DNA of 5,084 nucleotides from the NCBI GenBank assembly GCA_945877005.1, contig CAMCQL010000148.1, positions 1 through 5,084 on the forward strand. Reading direction: 5' to 3'. The stretch's first letter is position 1; the number at the start of each line of letters is the position of its first letter. Both the position numbers and the translations under genes were made by a program. Under the pieces are notes generated by a model. It did no database searches, was not told the DNA's origin, and saw only the letters and a list, made by a program, of their open reading frames with translations. This document shows, piece after piece, positions 1-5,084 of this stretch. The DNA is from Chryseobacterium gleum. GTDB taxonomy: Bacteria > Bacteroidota > Bacteroidia > Flavobacteriales_D > Crocinitomicaceae.

Positions 1-515
1 ATTTTCGCAACTTTACTCTCACCGTTTTGTCCTGTACTTTCATACAATACGTTGTTATTGAATTCCAAGCCTTGCGTAAAATGAGAAGGATTATGCGGTG
101 AAGTCCCTAAAACATTCGCTGTCAAAAGAAGCGGTTTTTCATTGGACAACACACGAATCAAACGGGCATCTTCACTTAATAATTGATTTCCTTTGTAAGC
201 TAATAAACGAATTTCCTTAGTTCCTACAAGTAGTTTTTCTGTAGTTAAATTAAATTTTAAAATTCCTTTAGGATTTGTCCATACCTTGTATGAACTGTCT
301 TGAATGATGACTTCCATTTTAGTAATGTCATCTGCAAGGACTTTTAAAGAGATGTTTACATTGCTTGCAAAATTGACAGCTAAATTCTCTTTAAAGAGAA
401 AAACTGCACCTGGCGCATTTACTTCATTTGTAGTTGTATCTGTTTTAAGAAGTGGAATTAATACCATTGATCCAATAACAAGTACAATAAGTGAAATAAC
501 GACAATTCTTTTCAT
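1..515 (-). CDS. Glutaminyl-peptide cyclotransferase (plant/bacterial-type glutamine cyclotransferase), N-terminal part
   Basis: This is the first 171 codons of a gene that continues beyond the left edge. The enzyme family turns N-terminal glutamine into pyroglutamate with loss of ammonia, normally on exported proteins. Residues 3-20 form a hydrophobic helix with no lipobox cysteine, so the protein is probably exported or membrane-anchored by an uncleaved signal. Residues about 35-128 look like an Ig-like beta-sandwich, as in the N-terminal extension of Flavobacteriia homologues. The family signature begins at residue 140 with PHNPSHFTQGLEF and continues with YESTGQNGES at 158-167, the start of the beta-propeller catalytic domain; the rest is outside the window. 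The ATG lies 5 bases after the ytxJ stop, suggesting co-transcription with ytxJ and pheS. No Shine-Dalgarno is visible. The family call is firm from the signature; catalytic residues cannot be checked here. Confidence 0.88.
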   Translation of the reverse strand, partial: MKRIVVISLIVLVIGSMVLIPLLKTDTTTNEVNAPGAVFLFKENLAVNFASNVNISLKVLADDITKMEVIIQDSSYKVWTNPKGILKFNLTTEKLLVGTKEIRLLAYKGNQLLSEDARLIRVLSNEKPLLLTANVLGTSPHNPSHFTQGLEFNNNVLYESTGQNGESKVAK

Positions 516-520
516 TGTGA

Positions 521-856
521 TTAAGACTTTAAAAGTTGTTTGATTTTACTGGCGTCTATTTGCTCGTGCGATGAGGAATGAAGGACTTTAGTACCATCCA
601 TTACAATTGCTTGCGGAGATTGATGCTGAACTTGAGAAATTTCAGCGAGTTCGTTGGACACAGGTCTGTTAGCGATCAAATCGATAAAGTACAGGGTAAC
701 ATCGAGCGAAGTATCCCACTCTCTTTCAAAGGATTTCAGTGCCATTGAAGAAACAATGCATCGCGTACTATGTTTGAAGAATAGTTTGGTTCCAGTTGAT
801 TCTATTGCAGCAGCTAGCGCTTCAGTAGTTGTTAGTGTATTCCAAGGAAAAGCCAT
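521..856 (-). CDS. ytxJ: Bacillithiol-system redox-active protein YtxJ (monothiol bacilliredoxin-like)
   Basis: This is a 111-residue thioredoxin-fold protein of the YtxJ/BrxC family, small cytoplasmic proteins thought to remove bacillithiol from mixed disulfides on protein thiols. The active-site region is FKHSTRCIVSSMAL (residues 27-40). Its single reactive cysteine, C33, is followed by S36, giving a monothiol CxxS arrangement. A likely cis-proline follows at P81 in HQSPQA, and the conserved middle stretch DLIANRPVSNELAE (59-72) also fits the family. An upstream in-frame ATG at 922 would add 22 residues and overlap the end of pheS. The ATG at 856 is preferred because it gives the usual family length and N-terminus (a short xPWxxLTT lead) and leaves a clean 25-base gap to pheS. 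It sits between pheS and the cyclotransferase gene and is probably in their operon. Its presence implies that the host makes bacillithiol or a similar thiol; no synthesis genes are in view. Confidence 0.9.
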   Translation of the reverse strand: MAFPWNTLTTTEALAAAIESTGTKLFFKHSTRCIVSSMALKSFEREWDTSLDVTLYFIDLIANRPVSNELAEISQVQHQSPQAIVMDGTKVLHSSSHEQIDASKIKQLLKS

Positions 857-881
857 GTTCGTATAGTTAGATAAAAATGAA

Positions 882-1907
882 TTAAATACCTGCTTTGAAT
901 TGACGAAGAAAACGCACGTCATTTTCAGAATACATTCTTAAATCATTGACTTTGTATTTTAACTGTGTGATGCGTTCGATACCCATTCCAAAAGCAAACC
1001 CACTGTAAATTGATGAATCAATTCCAGATGCTTCCAACACATTTGGATCAACCATACCGCATCCAAGAATTTCTAACCATCCAGTGTATTTACAAACGTT
1101 ACATCCTTTACTGTTACAGATAGAACAAGAAACATCAACTTCAGCGCTCGGTTCTGTAAAAGGGAAGTAAGATGGACGCATTCTTATTTGAGCTTTTTCT
1201 CCAAATAATTCTTTTGCGAAATACAACAATGTTTGTTTCAGGTCTGCGAATGAAACATTTTTATCTATATAAAGACCTTCAACTTGGTGGAAGAAGCAGT
1301 GTGCACGTGCTGAAATTGCTTCATTACGGTAAACTCTTCCCGGTGAAATGGTTCGAATTGGTGGTTGTTGATTTTCCATCACTCGGACTTGAACGGATGA
1401 AGTATGAGTACGAAGTGCCATTTCTCGTTCGCCATCTTTTTCAACGAAAAATGTATCTTGCATGTCACGTGCCGGATGTTCAGGAGGGAAATTTAGTGCA
1501 CTGAAATTGTGCCAATCGTCTTCAATTTCAGGTCCTTCCGAAACTACAAATCCAAGACGATTAAAAATAGCCAATATTTCAGCGCGTACCAATGAAATTG
1601 GATGATGTGAACCTACAGGAAATGTTTCTCCAGGTCTTGAAAAGTCGAGTTTATCTTCTGAAACTTCTGAATTTGAGAGACTTTCTTTAAATTGAGAGAA
1701 TTTATCTTCTGCAAAAACACGTAAATCGTTGATTAACTTTCCGATTTCTTTTTTATCCTCGTTGGGAACATTTTTGAGTTCTCCGTACAAGTTTTTTAAT
1801 TCACCCTTTGCTCCTAAAAATTCGATGCGAAACGCTTCAAGCGTTGCATTGTCCGAAATCGAATAATTTTGGATGGAATGTTGAATCTGTTCGATGGTAG
1901 TTTTCAT
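882..1907 (-). CDS. pheS: Phenylalanine--tRNA ligase alpha subunit
   Basis: This 341-residue protein is the catalytic alpha subunit of the cytoplasmic alpha2beta2 phenylalanyl-tRNA synthetase, which charges tRNA-Phe using ATP. Residues 1 to about 85 are the N-terminal helical region that binds tRNA. The class II catalytic core follows. RTHTSSVQVR at 166-175 and GRVYRNEAISARAHCFFHQVEG at 190-211 (motif 2, in its Bacteroidota form) are clear. FTEPSAEVDVS at 250-260 leads into four cysteines (C261, C264, C269, C272) in CSIC/GCNVC spacing that could bind zinc; E. coli PheS lacks them. LEILGCGMVDPNVL and GFAFGMGIER (303-312, motif 3) complete the core. The alanine in GFAFG is the usual wild-type residue of the amino-acid pocket. 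The length is normal and no frameshift was seen. The beta subunit gene pheT is not in the window; the downstream neighbour is ytxJ. Confidence 0.98.
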   Translation of the reverse strand: MKTTIEQIQHSIQNYSISDNATLEAFRIEFLGAKGELKNLYGELKNVPNEDKKEIGKLINDLRVFAEDKFSQFKESLSNSEVSEDKLDFSRPGETFPVGSHHPISLVRAEILAIFNRLGFVVSEGPEIEDDWHNFSALNFPPEHPARDMQDTFFVEKDGEREMALRTHTSSVQVRVMENQQPPIRTISPGRVYRNEAISARAHCFFHQVEGLYIDKNVSFADLKQTLLYFAKELFGEKAQIRMRPSYFPFTEPSAEVDVSCSICNSKGCNVCKYTGWLEILGCGMVDPNVLEASGIDSSIYSGFAFGMGIERITQLKYKVNDLRMYSENDVRFLRQFKAGI

Positions 1908-1933
1908 GCTAATAAAATTCTATCACAATTTGT

Positions 1934-1948
1934 TGGTGAAATTCACCA
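1934..1948. promoter_or_regulatory. 15-base perfect palindrome upstream of pheS (possible operator)
   Basis: The sequence TGGTGAAATTCACCA is a perfect 7-base inverted repeat around a single central base. It ends 27 bases upstream of the pheS start codon, in the gap shared with the divergent lipoprotein pair. Its size and symmetry fit a protein-binding site, but no known regulator is recognised. The stem is too short and has no T-run on either strand, so a terminator is unlikely. Chance occurrence cannot be excluded. Confidence 0.3.
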
Positions 1949-2029
1949 TTGAAACCAATTGTAAACGGTTATTGTCCCACGAAATTAACAATTTAAGCTC
2001 GTTTTTATGCGCTTAGTGAAATTTATATG

Positions 2030-2037
2030 TATTTTTG
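2030..2037 (+). promoter_or_regulatory. Putative -7 promoter element for the lipoprotein pair
   Basis: TATTTTTG matches the Bacteroidota housekeeping -7 consensus TAnnTTTG at every fixed position. It lies 37 bases before the proposed TTG start at 2075, which would give a leader of roughly 30 bases. No convincing TTG-type -33 element is seen at the expected distance, so the call rests on the -7 box and its position. AT-rich DNA gives such matches by chance fairly often. Confidence 0.42.
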
Positions 2038-2074
2038 AATGCTTTTTTCGGTAATTTTTAACTAAAAACTGAAG

Positions 2075-2437
2075 TTGAAAACAATTTTAATTCTGCTTTT
2101 TTTCGTTTCATGGATATTTTTAGGGTGTGAAAAACCAGATTCTATTCTTAAAATCTATGTGAAAGATACGAAAGGGGTTCTTATTGCAGATGCATCAGTG
2201 AATATAGTGACAAGTATGAGTTCACCTGTTAAAATGGGACCTCACACGGCGAAAGACAATACCGATGGACTTGGAGTGGCAGTGTTTAATTTGAATACTT
2301 TTTTCGATACACAGTCTTCCACAAGTAGAGATGGATATTTTGATGTTTCTGTAACGAAAGAATCAATGACAGGCGTAGCTTCTCAAGTTCGAGCAACAAT
2401 GAATACAATACAAGTACAAACAATTTATATCAAGTAA
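2075..2437 (+). CDS. Small lipoprotein with carboxypeptidase-regulatory-like beta-sandwich, function unknown
   Basis: The predicted product has 120 residues. Residues 1-17 form a lipoprotein signal (MK, hydrophobic core, then IFLGC) with C18 as the lipidated cysteine, so the protein should be anchored in the envelope facing the periplasm or outside. The 103-residue mature part begins KIYVKDTKGVLIADASVNI (26-44), has a DGLGVAVFNL turn-strand near 64-73 and a DGYFDVSVTK strand near 86-95. This pattern resembles small Ig-like or carboxypeptidase-regulatory domains, but the assignment is by eye. The start appears to be TTG. The nearest upstream in-frame ATG (2039) is separated from it by a TAA at 2063, and the next downstream in-frame ATG would remove the signal peptide. 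The stop is one base before the next lipoprotein gene, which it weakly resembles, so the two probably form an operon. No specific function can be assigned. Confidence 0.78.
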   Translation: MKTILILLFFVSWIFLGCEKPDSILKIYVKDTKGVLIADASVNIVTSMSSPVKMGPHTAKDNTDGLGVAVFNLNTFFDTQSSTSRDGYFDVSVTKESMTGVASQVRATMNTIQVQTIYIK

Positions 2438-2438
2438 A

Positions 2439-2831
2439 ATGAAACCATTAATTTTAGCTATCGGAGTTTTTTCAGCTTTCTTATTTGTTGGATGTGAAAA
2501 ACAAAAAGAAACCACCGCAAAAATCAGTGTGAGAGAAGCCACAGGCGAACTTTCAGTAGGGACTACTGTTTACGTTTATCCTGAATCAACCACCTTTAAA
2601 GATGTAAACAAAGACTTATTTCGTACGGCAACTACCAGTGGTTCAGGAACTTGTGATTTTAATTTTACTGAAATGTATAAGAGTGGTCAAGCAGGTGTCG
2701 CTGTTTTCAATGTTTTTGCATTTAAAATAATAGGGTCAGATACTATGAGAGCGTATTCCTACATAAAGTTGGACCCTGAAAAAGCGAATGAAGCAACTGT
2801 TCGTTTAGCAGATATACCAGCAAGGGATTAA
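2439..2831 (+). CDS. Small lipoprotein, tandem partner of the preceding gene, function unknown
   Basis: The predicted product has 130 residues and starts at an ATG one base after the stop of the previous gene, so translation may be coupled. A hydrophobic signal segment (residues 3-17) leads to FVGC, with C19 as the probable lipid-modified cysteine. The -3 position is Phe rather than the commoner Leu. The mature part starts like its neighbour: KISVREATGELSVGTTVYVY (28-47) aligns with KIYVKDTKGVLIADASVNIV. A glycine-rich turn, FNF strand and GVAVFNVFAF segment (86-95) follow. This suggests a single beta-sandwich domain and an origin by duplication, with much divergence since. A second cysteine, C72, lies in the mature domain. 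I do not recognise a named family. The stop is 10 bases from the end of the convergent exonuclease gene. Confidence 0.85.
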   Translation: MKPLILAIGVFSAFLFVGCEKQKETTAKISVREATGELSVGTTVYVYPESTTFKDVNKDLFRTATTSGSGTCDFNFTEMYKSGQAGVAVFNVFAFKIIGSDTMRAYSYIKLDPEKANEATVRLADIPARD

Positions 2832-2841
2832 TCGAATTCAA

Positions 2842-3552
2842 TTATGCAATGATGATTGCATCCTCAGGGAGTAATTGTTTTCCTTGCATTTTTAAGAACA
2901 ATTGAATGAGCGCAATCACGTCTTTTTCGCAGTAGGTTTTTATTCGTTCCAAATTCTTTTCTTCGTAATAAACACGTGCAACATCGCCACCCGAGATATC
3001 ATCCTTTGGTGTAGGAATGTTAAATATATAACACAGTAAAGAGAGCGAAGTATATGCTTTGTAATCTCCAAATTTCCATAATTCCATGGTATCTAAGTGA
3101 CTGATTTCCCAAGGTTTTTTTCCTGCTATGTCGAGAATGTCTGGCAGTTTCATTCCATTGATGAGTAATCTTCGACAAATGAAAGGAAAATCAAATTCTT
3201 TGGCATTGTGACCACACAAAATAGAGAATTTATTGGTTTCAAGTAAGTTCGAAAATTCGGTCAATAATTCCTTTTCGTCATCACTGTAAAATGATTTTAA
3301 ACGTAACTGTGAGCCATTTTTTCCATAATGAACGTATCCTACTGAAATACAGATGATTTTACCAAATTCCGCATAAATACCTGCACGTTCGTACAACTCG
3401 GAAGCATCCTGTCCGTCTTTTTGTAAAAATTTCGTTTTTTGTTCGTAAAGTTTTTGTCCAGCTTCATCCAAGTTTTCAAAAAGAGGGTGTTGTGGTACGG
3501 TTTCAATGTCAAGAAATAATACTTTTTCTAAATTTACTTTTTCTAATTGCAT
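2842..3552 (-). CDS. DEDDy-type 3'-5' exonuclease, PolB-exonuclease-like
   Basis: This 236-residue protein has all three exonuclease motifs of the DEDD superfamily. ExoI is FLDIETVP with D15 and E17. ExoII is GHNAKEFDF with N116 and D121. ExoIII is YCEKDV with Y207 and D211, the tyrosine placing it in the DEDDy subgroup. These acidic residues would hold two metal ions for removing nucleotides from 3' ends. The overall layout matches the stand-alone 'predicted 3'-5' exonuclease related to the PolB exonuclease domain' family (PF10108), and there is no polymerase domain. No signal peptide is seen, so it is presumably cytoplasmic. Biological substrate and pathway are unknown; a DNA repair or nucleic-acid processing role is inference. 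The ATG at 3552 leaves a short lead before ExoI, as expected. It converges with the lipoproteins and diverges from the substrate-binding protein gene. Confidence 0.92.
   Translation of the reverse strand: MQLEKVNLEKVLFLDIETVPQHPLFENLDEAGQKLYEQKTKFLQKDGQDASELYERAGIYAEFGKIICISVGYVHYGKNGSQLRLKSFYSDDEKELLTEFSNLLETNKFSILCGHNAKEFDFPFICRRLLINGMKLPDILDIAGKKPWEISHLDTMELWKFGDYKAYTSLSLLCYIFNIPTPKDDISGGDVARVYYEEKNLERIKTYCEKDVIALIQLFLKMQGKQLLPEDAIIIA
2844..2861. terminator. Weak stem-loop at the convergent gene ends
   Basis: ATGCAAT and ATTGCAT form a perfect 7-base stem around a 4-base GATG loop. It lies 12 bases after the lipoprotein stop and overlaps the last codons and stop of the exonuclease gene. 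Its position between convergent genes suits a shared terminator, but the stem is AT-rich and has no T-run after it on either strand, so intrinsic termination would be weak at best. Confidence 0.22.
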
Positions 3553-3590
3553 ACAATTTGTTTAATCTATTCTTTATTAATCTACATTCT

Positions 3591-3618
3591 AAGTTAGAAA
3601 GAATTCTCAAATTAACTT
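3591..3618. repeat. Imperfect nested inverted repeats between divergent genes
   Basis: AAGTTA at 3591-3596 is repeated in inverted form as TAACTT at 3613-3618. The self-complementary AGAATTCT (3600-3607) lies between them, about one base off centre. The repeats occupy the middle of the 102-base gap between the exonuclease and substrate-binding protein genes, just upstream of the -7 element at 3628. A regulator-binding site is possible; in such AT-rich DNA the match could also be chance. Confidence 0.22.
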
Positions 3619-3627
3619 GATTATTAA

Positions 3628-3635
3628 TATATTTG
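3628..3635 (+). promoter_or_regulatory. Putative -7 promoter element for the substrate-binding protein gene
   Basis: TATATTTG matches the Bacteroidota TAnnTTTG -7 consensus exactly. It ends 19 bases before the ATG at 3655, which would leave a leader of only about a dozen bases. No TTG is found at the usual -33 distance; the nearest, at 3617-3619, is too close. The surrounding sequence is very AT-rich, so the exact match and position are the only support. Confidence 0.42.
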
Positions 3636-3654
3636 TTTTTTATAAATAATAACT

Positions 3655-5084
3655 ATGCGTCAATTAACTTATTGGACTTTTGGAATCTTTTTACTTTTTT
3701 TTGGTCTAAGTAATTGTACTGATTCACAAGATGATATTTCACTTTTGGTGGCAAAAGGAGGGGCGAAATATGGAGGTGAATTTAGCTTTATGTCCCCAGA
3801 AAAAGTTTCTACTTTATTGCCTTTATCTTCTGCAAGTATTTATACACAACGCATCGGAAATCAATTGTTCGAGACCTTGCTTCGCATTGATACTGAAGGG
3901 GGAAAGATTGTTCCGAGTTTGGCATCAAAATACACTGTGAATGAGGATGCGACCAAGTTTACGTTTCATTTAAGAAAAGGAGTTTATTTTCATGATGACG
4001 ATTGTTTTGAAGGTGGTAAAGGAAGAGAATTAGTTGCCGAAGATGTGAAGTATGCCATGGATTTGGCGTGTTCCAAGCAGTTAGACAATGAGATTTTTTG
4101 GTTATTGGTTTCTAAAATTAAAGGTGCGCAAAAGCATTACGATGACTCCAAGAAAGGTCAATCATCGAAAGGTGTTCCTGGAATCAAAGTGGTGGATAAG
4201 TATACTTTAGAAATTGAGTTAGATCATTCTTTTGTAGGTTTCTATAAATTATTAGTTCACTGTAGTTTAGGGGTTTTCCCGAAAGAAGCGATTGAAAAAT
4301 ATGGCAATGAAGTGGGTAAACATCCCGTCGGAACTGGCCCTTTCCAATTGGAAGAATGGTCAGATGAGCAATTGGTACTGAAAAGAAATCCAAATTATTG
4401 GAGAAAAGATGCGTTTGGGAATCGTCTTCCATTTTTAGAGAAAATCAATGTGACTTACTCAAAAGACAAAAAAGAAGAATTAATAGCTTTTGGAAATCGA
4501 AAAACAGACCTCGTTATGCATATTCCTGCGGAGGAAATTGATCATGTGATTGGTTCCTTGGAGGAGGCAAAAGCGGGTAAAAATGTGAAGCATCACATTG
4601 ATTCTAAACCGAGTTTAAGCACCTCTTATTTGGGGTTTGACAACACCACTAAGCCGTTCAATGATAAAAACGTTCGTTTAGCCTTTAACCTTGGTGTTGA
4701 TCGTGATTATTTGATTAATAATTGGTTACAAGGTGATGGGTATCCGAGTGAAAATGGTTTCGTACCGAGTATGTTAGAGTTTAACGCTTCGAAAGTTAAC
4801 GGATATACGTTTGATGCTTCTAAAGCGAAGCAATTATTGGCACAAGCAGGTTATCCGAATGGCACTAATTTCCCAGAATTAACAGCGTATATCAATACAA
4901 CGAAAGGGTCAGTAGTACACAAATTAGCCCAAGGTGTAAAAGCGCAACTGAAAAAGAATTTAAATATATCAATAACGATTCAATTGTGTTCAATTTCTGA
5001 GCGTGATCAAGCGATTAAAGACGGGAAGGCGAAAATATGGAGAGGTGGTTGGATTGCCGATTATCCAGATCCTGAAAACTTTTT
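3655..5084 (+). CDS. ABC transporter substrate-binding lipoprotein, family 5 (peptide/oligopeptide type), C-terminus cut off
   Basis: The window holds 476 codons of a gene that runs off the right edge. Family 5 solute-binding proteins (DppA/OppA type) capture peptides or other solutes and deliver them to an ABC importer. A hydrophobic signal (residues 5-18) ends in LSNC, making C21 the likely lipidated cysteine; Asn just before it is less usual. Family landmarks appear in order: GNQLFETLLRID (68-79) followed by IVPSLASKYTVNEDATKFTFHLRKGVYFHD (85-114), EDVKYAMDLA (129-138), HPVGTGPFQLEEW (223-235), KPFNDKNVRLAFNLGVDRDYLI (333-354) and GGWIADYPDPENF (464-476). The last segment normally lies some way before the C-terminus, so perhaps 50-100 residues are missing. 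No permease or ATPase gene is in view, so the transported substrate cannot be named. An in-frame ATG lies close to a consensus -7 element. Confidence 0.93.
   Translation, partial: MRQLTYWTFGIFLLFFGLSNCTDSQDDISLLVAKGGAKYGGEFSFMSPEKVSTLLPLSSASIYTQRIGNQLFETLLRIDTEGGKIVPSLASKYTVNEDATKFTFHLRKGVYFHDDDCFEGGKGRELVAEDVKYAMDLACSKQLDNEIFWLLVSKIKGAQKHYDDSKKGQSSKGVPGIKVVDKYTLEIELDHSFVGFYKLLVHCSLGVFPKEAIEKYGNEVGKHPVGTGPFQLEEWSDEQLVLKRNPNYWRKDAFGNRLPFLEKINVTYSKDKKEELIAFGNRKTDLVMHIPAEEIDHVIGSLEEAKAGKNVKHHIDSKPSLSTSYLGFDNTTKPFNDKNVRLAFNLGVDRDYLINNWLQGDGYPSENGFVPSMLEFNASKVNGYTFDASKAKQLLAQAGYPNGTNFPELTAYINTTKGSVVHKLAQGVKAQLKKNLNISITIQLCSISERDQAIKDGKAKIWRGGWIADYPDPENF

Noticed and set aside
304..866. Two plus-strand ORFs opposite the cyclotransferase and ytxJ
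   Set aside because: Both are antisense to genes with clear family signatures and have low-complexity translations with no recognisable domain.
857..922. Upstream in-frame extension of ytxJ to an ATG at 922
   Set aside because: It would overlap the end of pheS by 41 bases and add 22 residues not typical of the family; the shorter start matches the family length.
1172..1504. Plus-strand ORF of 110 codons
   Set aside because: It lies wholly inside pheS on the opposite strand, and its translation shows no family features; it is a shadow of a certain gene.
1923..1949. Eight-codon minus-strand reading frame before pheS as a leader peptide for attenuation
   Set aside because: It contains a single Phe codon and is not followed by a terminator-like hairpin with a T-run, so attenuation is not supported.
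2844..2861. Strong bidirectional intrinsic terminator
   Set aside because: A perfect 7-base stem exists, but it is AT-rich and lacks a T-run on both strands, so it is listed only as a weak candidate.
3731..3940. Plus-strand ORF of 69 codons inside the substrate-binding protein gene
   Set aside because: It is in another frame of a gene whose family motifs run continuously through the region.
4184..4432. Minus-strand ORF of 82 codons
   Set aside because: It is antisense to the substrate-binding protein gene, including its GTGPF motif region, and has no features of its own.

Overview
The window looks like an ordinary chromosomal stretch from a Bacteroidota bacterium, most likely order Flavobacteriales. 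Four observations point that way. The DNA is AT-rich. PheS carries the Bacteroidota-style motif 2 (an AISxRAHC-type run) and a four-cysteine insertion. A bacillithiol-system YtxJ protein is present. Genes lack clear Shine-Dalgarno sequences, and two upstream regions contain a TAnnTTTG -7 element. A placement near Crocinitomicaceae/Fluviicola is only a guess. No mobile element, CRISPR array, tRNA or rRNA was seen.

Minus-strand block, 1907 down to 1: three genes run head to tail, pheS, then ytxJ, then a glutaminyl-peptide cyclotransferase that leaves the window at its left edge. Gaps are 25 and 5 bases with no visible terminator, so they are probably co-transcribed. They combine translation (Phe-tRNA charging), low-molecular-weight thiol redox control and an envelope enzyme that makes N-terminal pyroglutamate. 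These roles have no obvious common pathway.

Plus-strand block, 2075 to 2831: two small lipoproteins follow each other with one base between them. They resemble each other weakly and look like a tandem duplicate pair of secreted, carboxypeptidase-regulatory-like beta-sandwich domains of unknown role. The first apparently starts at TTG. They diverge from pheS across a 167-base gap that holds a -7 promoter element for the lipoproteins and a 15-base palindrome in front of pheS.

Convergent and divergent genes on the right: at 2842-3552 on the minus strand lies a DEDDy-type 3'-5' exonuclease related to the PolB proofreading domain, meeting the lipoproteins tail to tail with a 10-base gap. From 3655 to the right edge on the plus strand runs a lipoprotein-type family 5 (peptide/oligopeptide) ABC transporter substrate-binding protein, cut off by the window end. 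The 102-base gap between these two genes contains a good -7 element and imperfect nested inverted repeats.

Every gene except the two small lipoproteins belongs to a recognisable family. The lipoprotein pair is the least explained part. No stretch longer than 300 bases lacks a gene.
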